This document shows, one piece after another, positions 7,231-11,175 of a DNA stretch of 11,175 nucleotides (position 1 is its first letter; the number at the start of each line of letters is the position of its first letter). The position numbers and the translations under genes are program-made. The notes under the pieces were generated by a model that saw nothing but the letters and a program-made list of their open reading frames with translations, was not told the origin of the DNA and searched no databases. This DNA comes from an uncultured Coriobacteriales bacterium (GTDB taxonomy: Bacteria; Actinomycetota; Coriobacteriia; Coriobacteriales; Atopobiaceae). Location of the stretch: contig CAMNAH010000020.1 of the NCBI GenBank assembly GCA_946530775.1, forward strand, positions 1 to 11,175. Reading direction: 5' to 3'.

Positions 7231-7986
7231 CTAGCAGCTGAACTCCACACCCGGCGGCAGGGGCACGGTGAACTCCTTGAGGCGCAGGGCGTACCCCTCG
7301 TCCACGACCTCGGGATAGGCGATCTCGTGGCCGGGCTCGCCATAGATCTTCTCGACGAACCAGCGCGCGAGCGCGGGATTGCACGGCAGGATGGGTCCGA
7401 TGATCCAGGTGGCGATGAGGTTGTTGCGGCGCCAGCCCTCGAGCTTGCTCTGCTTGTTCAGGCCGAAGCCGCGCTCCACCGTGCAGAAGGCGCATCCGCT
7501 GTTGTCGCCCTCCATCTGCGTGAACTGGATCTTGAAGCCCACGATCTGGGTGGCGGGGGCGCCGTCGCCCGGATCGAACGTGCCGAGCACGCCGCCCTTG
7601 TAGCGCGTGGGCATATCGAGGTGCGTGACGAAATCGAACACGCCGAGGCCCTCGACGGTGCGGCCGTCGGGTGTCTCGAACGAGCGTCCCAGCAGCTCGG
7701 CGGCGCTGTGGGTGAAGAGCATGGGCACGCCGGCATCGACAAGCTCGACCAGGCGGTCGCGGTGCGGGCGCAGGGCCTCGACCACCAGCTCCTGATGGCG
7801 CTCGGTAAGGCTGTTGAGCATCACGAACGACACGTCGCGCGTGACGAAGGCGGGCTCGTCGGGATAGACGGTCTCGACGATCTCGCAGTCGGGCAGGCAT
7901 GCCTTGAGATACATGGCGTTGCCGTTGTCGCCCGACTGGTTCCCGAACTCGGGGTAGAGGATCTCGACGATGGGCTTGGCCATCAT
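7231..7986 (-). CDS. GatD-like class I amidotransferase without its catalytic Cys and His
   Basis: A 251-residue homologue of GatD, the glutaminase that feeds ammonia to MurT for amidation of D-glutamate in lipid II. Collinear family blocks are SGDNGN (18-23), TPDGRTVEGLGVFDF (105-119), IVGF (148-151) and GPILPCNP (197-204). The key residues are changed. The elbow CGGYQxLG of S. aureus GatD reads HSAAELLG (93-100), so catalytic Cys94 is His93 here. TYLHGPILP reads TWIIGPILP, so His189 is I196. The GGGSDREQ segment reads LNSLTERHQ. As a glutaminase it should be dead, yet the frame is intact, coupled to murT by ATGA and served by GGGAGG. The first of two adjacent ATGs was chosen (the second would be 7983). 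It may act as a scaffold or a ligand-binding partner. Family placement is confident; the motif comparison is from memory. Confidence 0.85.
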   Translation of the reverse strand: MMAKPIVEILYPEFGNQSGDNGNAMYLKACLPDCEIVETVYPDEPAFVTRDVSFVMLNSLTERHQELVVEALRPHRDRLVELVDAGVPMLFTHSAAELLGRSFETPDGRTVEGLGVFDFVTHLDMPTRYKGGVLGTFDPGDGAPATQIVGFKIQFTQMEGDNSGCAFCTVERGFGLNKQSKLEGWRRNNLIATWIIGPILPCNPALARWFVEKIYGEPGHEIAYPEVVDEGYALRLKEFTVPLPPGVEFSC

Positions 7987-9392
7987 GCATCCCTCCCTTC
8001 CAGGCGCTCGCGGAGCCGCTCGTAGCACTCGTCTGCGATGTCGTTGTTATAGACGTCAACGGCGATGTAGACGCTGTCGACCTTGGAGAAGTCAACCAGG
8101 TCGGCGGCCTCCACGTTGGACTGCGCGGTGAGGATGATCGACGGATCGACGCCCGCCAGCAAAAGGCGCAGCTCGAAGTCCTTCTCGCGCGGGCCGATGG
8201 CGATGATCTGCTTGATGGCGGGGTCGGTGAGCATCTCGAAGTCGGCGAGGTAGTGCCAGCCGATGTACTCCGACGCATAGCGGTCGCGGCGCAGGAAGTG
8301 GTCGGCGAGGCCCAGGATCACGGCCTTGTTGCCGGGCGCGCGGCGGATCTTCTCGAAGCCCATCGAGACGCCCGTGCCGTTCTCGCCCTTGGCCGAGACG
8401 TTCACGATGTGCTTGCCCGCAACCTCCTCGTCGAAGTAGCGCGCGCGGGTGATGTCGACGCCCTTCTCGAGGGCGAGCGAAATCTGGAAGGGCAGCAGCC
8501 CCAGCTTGCGGCACATAACGTAGGCCGCGAGCAGGTTGTAGAGGTTGTTCACGCTGTAGGAGGCGATGCGCAGCGTGTATTCGGGCGTGCCCGGCGTGCG
8601 GTTCTCGCGCACGGTGAAGGTGCAGCCGGCCGGGTCGACGGACGTGACCTCGTAGTCGGGCTCGGGGTTGGTGAACCCGCAGGACGTGCAGCGCGCATGG
8701 CCCACATGGCGGATGTGGCTCACTTTGTATTCGAGCTTGCCGCCGCACTCGGGGCAGGCGGTGAGGTCGCATACCACGCTCGTGGGCGCGGGGTTGTCCT
8801 CGGGCAGCGCGCACGACACCGAGAAGTACGTGCGCTTCTCGCACTGCGGCGCCAGACGGCAGCTGATGAGGTCGTCGGCGTTCAGGATGAGCTCGGTCTT
8901 GGGCGAGATGGACGCGGTGAGCACCGAGAAGATGTAGTCGGGGTTCGCGTTGCGCATGAACGAGTCGCGATAGAGGTTTGTGCAGAGGATGATATCGGCA
9001 TCCACGTAGGGCAGGATGCGGCGCGACGAGAGCTCGTCGAGCTCGAAGACCGCGTCCTCGTAGGGCATGCGGGCGCCCATGGTGGAGGCGTTGATGAGCG
9101 CGCTCTCGAGGGCGGTGATGATGTTGCCGCCGGCGCGGTTATCAACGAACTTGCGCCCATTGAACGACAGGATGTCGTCGATGAGGTTGACCGTGGTGGT
9201 CTTGCCGTTGGTGCCGGTCACAAAGGCCACGTGCGCGGGCTTCTCCAGATGCGCGAGAAACTGCGGGTCGATCTTCTCGGCGATGACGCCGGGAACCTGG
9301 CCGCCCTTGCGCCCGATGAGCTTGAGACCGCCGCTTGCGAGCTTGGCCGCCGCGAAGGCAAGGCCGAAGCGCGCGCCCTTCTTCTGTGCCAC
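7983..9392 (-). CDS. MurT-like Mur ligase (DUF1727) with a zinc ribbon
   Basis: A 469-residue ATP-dependent Mur ligase-fold protein. The P-loop is TGTNGKTTT (59-67). A four-cysteine zinc ribbon (C213, C216, C235, C238) is inserted in the central domain, as in MurT. The C-terminal DUF1727-type domain (about 325-460) contains a recognisable DFE (384-386). MurT with GatD converts the D-Glu of lipid II to D-isoglutamine. Here the usual C-terminal signatures (KNP-A/T-G, NDN-x-ADG and DxSWxWDxDFE) are replaced by KGENGTG, LADHFLRRD and YIGWHYLADFE, so the third catalytic region differs. The start is GTG 9392, with GGAGGGG six bases upstream; a TTG at 9408-9410 lies in the ribosome binding site and is rejected. 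The stop overlaps the next start by ATGA. It probably forms a complex with the GatD-like partner. The acceptor and amine are uncertain. Confidence 0.87.
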   Translation of the reverse strand: MAQKKGARFGLAFAAAKLASGGLKLIGRKGGQVPGVIAEKIDPQFLAHLEKPAHVAFVTGTNGKTTTVNLIDDILSFNGRKFVDNRAGGNIITALESALINASTMGARMPYEDAVFELDELSSRRILPYVDADIILCTNLYRDSFMRNANPDYIFSVLTASISPKTELILNADDLISCRLAPQCEKRTYFSVSCALPEDNPAPTSVVCDLTACPECGGKLEYKVSHIRHVGHARCTSCGFTNPEPDYEVTSVDPAGCTFTVRENRTPGTPEYTLRIASYSVNNLYNLLAAYVMCRKLGLLPFQISLALEKGVDITRARYFDEEVAGKHIVNVSAKGENGTGVSMGFEKIRRAPGNKAVILGLADHFLRRDRYASEYIGWHYLADFEMLTDPAIKQIIAIGPREKDFELRLLLAGVDPSIILTAQSNVEAADLVDFSKVDSVYIAVDVYNNDIADECYERLRERLEGRDA

Positions 9393-9408
9393 GCTATCCC
9401 CTCCTCTC

Positions 9409-9447
9409 AAAAATGGAACACTTTTTCACCAGGTAAAAAGTGTTCCA
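9409..9447 (-). terminator. Terminator-like hairpin abutting the murT ribosome binding site
   Basis: On the minus strand a perfect 13-base inverted repeat (9435-9447 with 9414-9426) is followed directly by five T residues (9409-9413). This would end the transaminase transcript. The murT Shine-Dalgarno begins at the next base, 9408. No obvious murT promoter fits between hairpin and start, so readthrough may feed the murT pair. Confidence 0.6.
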
Positions 9448-9487
9448 TCTGCTGGTGGCACACGTTTTACCAGGTAAAAAGTGTGCC
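9414..9487. repeat. Tandem pair of homologous palindromes
   Basis: Copy 1 (9415-9446) and copy 2 (9457-9487) share the 16-base core ACCAGGTAAAAAGTGT, 41 bases apart. Each is a palindrome of A/T arms around ACC-A-GGT, with outer arms GGAACAC/GTGTTCC in copy 1 and GGCACAC/GTGTGCC in copy 2. The outer arms differ at one position, and both sides changed together (A-T to C-G), so dyad symmetry is kept. They fill most of the 104-base gap between the transaminase and murT. They could be paired operators, a double terminator, or a REP-like genomic repeat. Confidence 0.8.
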
Positions 9488-9496
9488 GGTTCGTTG

Positions 9497-10735
9497 TTAG
9501 CCGAGCACCTTGGCGAAGGCGGCGTCGATGATGGCGAAGCCCTCGCGCAGCTCCTCCTCGGTCACCGTGCAGGCGGGCATGATCTTGAACGCGGAGTCGC
9601 CGCGGCCGCACGCCTCGCAGAGCAGGCCGTTGTCGAAGCACTCGTGGATGACGGCCTTCACGGTTGCGCCGTCGGCAAGCTGGAACGAGCGGATGAAGCC
9701 CAGGCCGCGCATCTCGACGCCGTACTTGGCAGCGAGCGCTGCGCCCAGCTCGTCGATCAGGGCAATCTTAGCGGGCAGCGTGGAGGCGAAGTCGGTGTCG
9801 ACGGAGTAGTCGATCGCGGCCTTGGCCGCCACCATCGCGAGCTGGTTGCCGCGGAAGGTGCCGTTGTGCTCGCCGGGGCCCAGCACGTCGAACTCGGGCT
9901 TCATGAGCACGAGCGCGAACGGCAGGCCGATGCCGCCGATGGACTTGGAGAGGCACACGATGTCGGGCTGGATGCCCGCGCGCTCGAACGAGAAGAACGT
10001 GCCGGTGCGCCAGCAGCCAACCTGGATGTCGTCGACGACCATGAGGATGTCGTTTCTGGTGCAGAACTCGCGCACGCCCTTGAGGAACTCGGTGGGCATG
10101 ACGTAGATGCCGCCCTCGGCCTGGGTGGTCTCCATGATCACGGCGGCGGGCTTGGCCACGGCGGAGTGGTCGTCGTCGAGGATGGTCTGCATGAACTGCA
10201 CGATGTCGGTCTCGGGCATCATGTAGGGCGCGGGCACGTGGTACTCGTTGGCGAGCGCCACGCCGGCGCCGGAGCGGCTGTAGGAGTCGCTCGACACGGA
10301 GAGCGCGCCGAGGGTCATGCCGTGGAAGCCGCCCATGAACGACCACACCATGTTGCGGCCCTTCGCCTTGCGCGCGATCTTGAGCGCGGACTCGACGGCG
10401 TTGGTGCCGGTGGGGCCGGGGAACATGATCTTGTAGTCCAAGCCGCGCGGCTCGAGGATCTTCTTCTCGAAGGTCTCGATGAACTCCACCTTGGGGGCGG
10501 TGGTCATGTCGAGGCCGTGCAGGATGCCGTCGCGGTTGAGCCAGTCGATGAGGCCGGCCTTGATGGCGGCGTTGTTGTGCCCGTAGTTGAGGGCGCCCGC
10601 GCCGCAGAAGAAGTCGAGGTAGCGCTTGCCGTCAACGTCGGTGATGTAGGAGCCCTTGGCGGTGTCGAAGACCGCAGGCCACTTACGGCAGTAGGAGCGC
10701 ACGTTGGATTCGTACTTTTCGATGGTCTCGTTCAT
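9497..10735 (-). CDS. ectB: Diaminobutyrate--2-oxoglutarate transaminase (EctB-like)
   Basis: A 412-residue class III, PLP-dependent aminotransferase. EctB interconverts aspartate 4-semialdehyde plus glutamate with L-2,4-diaminobutyrate plus 2-oxoglutarate, the first step of ectoine synthesis. EctB-specific blocks are VRSYCR (12-17), DFFCGAGALNYGHNN (41-55), GPTGTNAVESALKIARK (107-123) and FHGMTLGALS (137-146). The PLP lysine is K264 in CLSKSIGG, with D235 in VVDDIQVG binding the pyridine nitrogen. Length is normal for the family. The start ATG 10735 has GGAAGG seven bases upstream; a longer frame to 10837 has no such site. No ectA or ectC is present in the window, and the neighbours are murT/gatD-like, so ectoine synthesis is not supported by context. 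Other class III transaminases on basic amino acids remain possible. Confidence 0.85.
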   Translation of the reverse strand: MNETIEKYESNVRSYCRKWPAVFDTAKGSYITDVDGKRYLDFFCGAGALNYGHNNAAIKAGLIDWLNRDGILHGLDMTTAPKVEFIETFEKKILEPRGLDYKIMFPGPTGTNAVESALKIARKAKGRNMVWSFMGGFHGMTLGALSVSSDSYSRSGAGVALANEYHVPAPYMMPETDIVQFMQTILDDDHSAVAKPAAVIMETTQAEGGIYVMPTEFLKGVREFCTRNDILMVVDDIQVGCWRTGTFFSFERAGIQPDIVCLSKSIGGIGLPFALVLMKPEFDVLGPGEHNGTFRGNQLAMVAAKAAIDYSVDTDFASTLPAKIALIDELGAALAAKYGVEMRGLGFIRSFQLADGATVKAVIHECFDNGLLCEACGRGDSAFKIMPACTVTEEELREGFAIIDAAFAKVLG

Positions 10736-10837
10736 GGGAGAACCTTCCTGCTGTGTATAAGGTGCAAGACAACTCAAACGCATATATGATACACGCTCGA
10801 CCCACCGCCTTGCTGGTGGCAGTCGGTAATCGCACAA

Positions 10838-10861
10838 GCATCACGTAATGCATCACGTAAT
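10838..10861. repeat. Perfect 12-base tandem repeat upstream of ectB-like gene
   Basis: GCATCACGTAAT occurs twice without a gap (10838-10849 and 10850-10861), about 100 bases upstream of the transaminase start. The TTACGTGATGCATTACGTGA read on the minus strand could serve as a pair of regulator half-sites. No clear sigma-70 promoter could be assigned next to it; AT-rich TATCAT/TATATG and TTATAC stretches lie between it and the gene. Confidence 0.7.
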
Positions 10862-10911
10862 AGAAGTTTTTCGATTGAGCGGCATGCACTCTGCGGCGCT
10901 AAGTTGCAGTG

Positions 10912-10925
10912 CGACGGCGCCGTCG
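10912..10925. repeat. 14-base perfect palindrome
   Basis: CGACGGCGCCGTCG is fully self-complementary. On the plus strand GGGCTTTT follows, on the minus strand no T-run. It lies about 90 bases past the deoC stop and may be a hairpin remnant of a deoC terminator or a protein site. It is short enough that chance in GC-rich DNA cannot be excluded. Confidence 0.35.
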
Positions 10926-10942
10926 GGCTTTTGACCTGCGGC

Positions 10943-11004
10943 GTGGACGAAGGCCTCTCGGTGCCATGGCGATGTGGACGAGGGCTTCTCGGTACCACGG
11001 CGGA
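10943..11004. repeat. Degenerate tandem repeat, period 31
   Basis: Two adjacent units (10943-10973 and 10974-11004) begin GTGGACGA(A/G)GGC(C/T)TCTCGGT. Their first 23 bases differ at three positions, all transitions; the tails are less alike. A 31-base period is not a multiple of three and no reading frame is supported, so the repeat is taken as non-coding. It lies just past the deoC stop. Confidence 0.6.
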
Positions 11005-11017
11005 GATACGTGCCGAG

Positions 11018-11175
11018 CTATCCCCTCGCGATGGCGATGCCCGAGCTCGTGCCCAGACGGTCCGCGCCGGCCTCCACCATGGCGCGCGCCTCATCTGCAG
11101 TGTGGATGCCGCCCGCCGCCTTAACCTTGCACGCATCCCCCACCGTGGCGCGCATAAGCGCCACATCGTGCAGCG
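11018..11175 (-). CDS. deoC: Deoxyribose-phosphate aldolase, C-terminal end (partial)
   Basis: The last 51 residues are in the window and the gene continues beyond the right edge. The frame (first full codon 11171-11173) reads [20 protein letters not shown] and then [16 protein letters not shown] before TAG. DeoC cleaves 2-deoxyribose 5-phosphate to acetaldehyde and glyceraldehyde 3-phosphate in deoxynucleoside breakdown. The KxAGG lysine corresponds to Lys201 of the E. coli enzyme, which tunes the Schiff-base lysine (outside the window). GTSSG is the phosphate-binding loop. The end is normal for the family. No T-tailed terminator is evident after the stop. Confidence 0.93.
   Translation of the reverse strand, partial: LHDVALMRATVGDACKVKAAGGIHTADEARAMVEAGADRLGTSSGIAIARG

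Noticed and set aside
7101..7343. N-terminal extension of the esterase to 7343
   Set aside because: It would run through the terminator and into the preceding gene, with no family similarity. ATG 7100 has a ribosome site and starts at the family's normal N-terminus.
9414..9487. Terminal inverted repeats of a miniature transposon
   Set aside because: The two palindromes are only 10 bases apart, leaving no element body, and no flanking target duplication is visible.
9440..10789. Long plus-strand open frame (449 codons) over the transaminase
   Set aside because: It is the antisense shadow of the EctB-like gene: Gly/His/Val/Leu-rich low-complexity translation, no ribosome site, no recognisable motif. 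The same holds for the long plus-strand frames at 2527-3873, 4006-4947 and 8253-9500.
10774..11166. Minus-strand open frame of 130 codons over the right end
   Set aside because: It is in a different frame from the clear DeoC C-terminus and has an Arg-rich, motif-free translation.

Overview
The window is high-GC DNA in which every convincing gene lies on the minus strand, so transcription runs from right to left. Strong G/C bias at third codon positions, the gene repertoire (LytTR two-component pair, MurT/GatD-like pair, ST7-like TPR proteins) and clean GGAGG-type ribosome binding sites suggest an actinobacterial gut commensal of the Coriobacteriia, most like Collinsella. This assignment is inferred from protein style, not from a database search.

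Layout from the right (upstream) end. (1) The C-terminus of deoxyribose-phosphate aldolase (deoC) enters from outside and ends at 11018. (2) About 280 bases without a gene follow. They hold a degenerate 31-base tandem repeat, a 14-base palindrome and a perfect 12-base tandem repeat just upstream of the next gene. (3) An EctB-like diaminobutyrate transaminase (9497-10735). (4) A 104-base gap with two near-identical palindromes, the second of which looks like a terminator lying directly against the next ribosome binding site. (5) A MurT-like Mur ligase and a GatD-like amidotransferase with an ATGA overlap (7231-9392), closed by a strong terminator. (6) An esterase and an ATP-grasp ligase 21 bases apart (5106-7100). 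(7) A LytS-type histidine kinase, a LytTR response regulator and a YfcE-like phosphodiesterase with 9-base gaps (2449-5031). (8) A gap of about 280 bases with four GTCTC...GAGAC dyads. (9) Two paralogous ST7-like TPR proteins, ATGA-coupled (199-2168). (10) tRNA-Glu(UUC) with its own likely promoter and terminator, and a tRNA-like T-arm remnant on the plus strand at the left edge.

The most unusual part is region 3 to 5. The GatD-like protein aligns over its whole length with GatD but lacks the catalytic cysteine, the catalytic histidine and the glycine-rich oxyanion segment. Its MurT partner keeps the P-loop and zinc ribbon but has lost the usual C-terminal DxSWxWD-type signature. Both frames are intact and translationally coupled, so this looks like a repurposed pair rather than decay. 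It sits behind an orphan diaminobutyrate transaminase and ahead of a second amide-forming ligase. A ligase module using an amine other than glutamine-derived ammonia is a testable hypothesis, not a demonstrated function.
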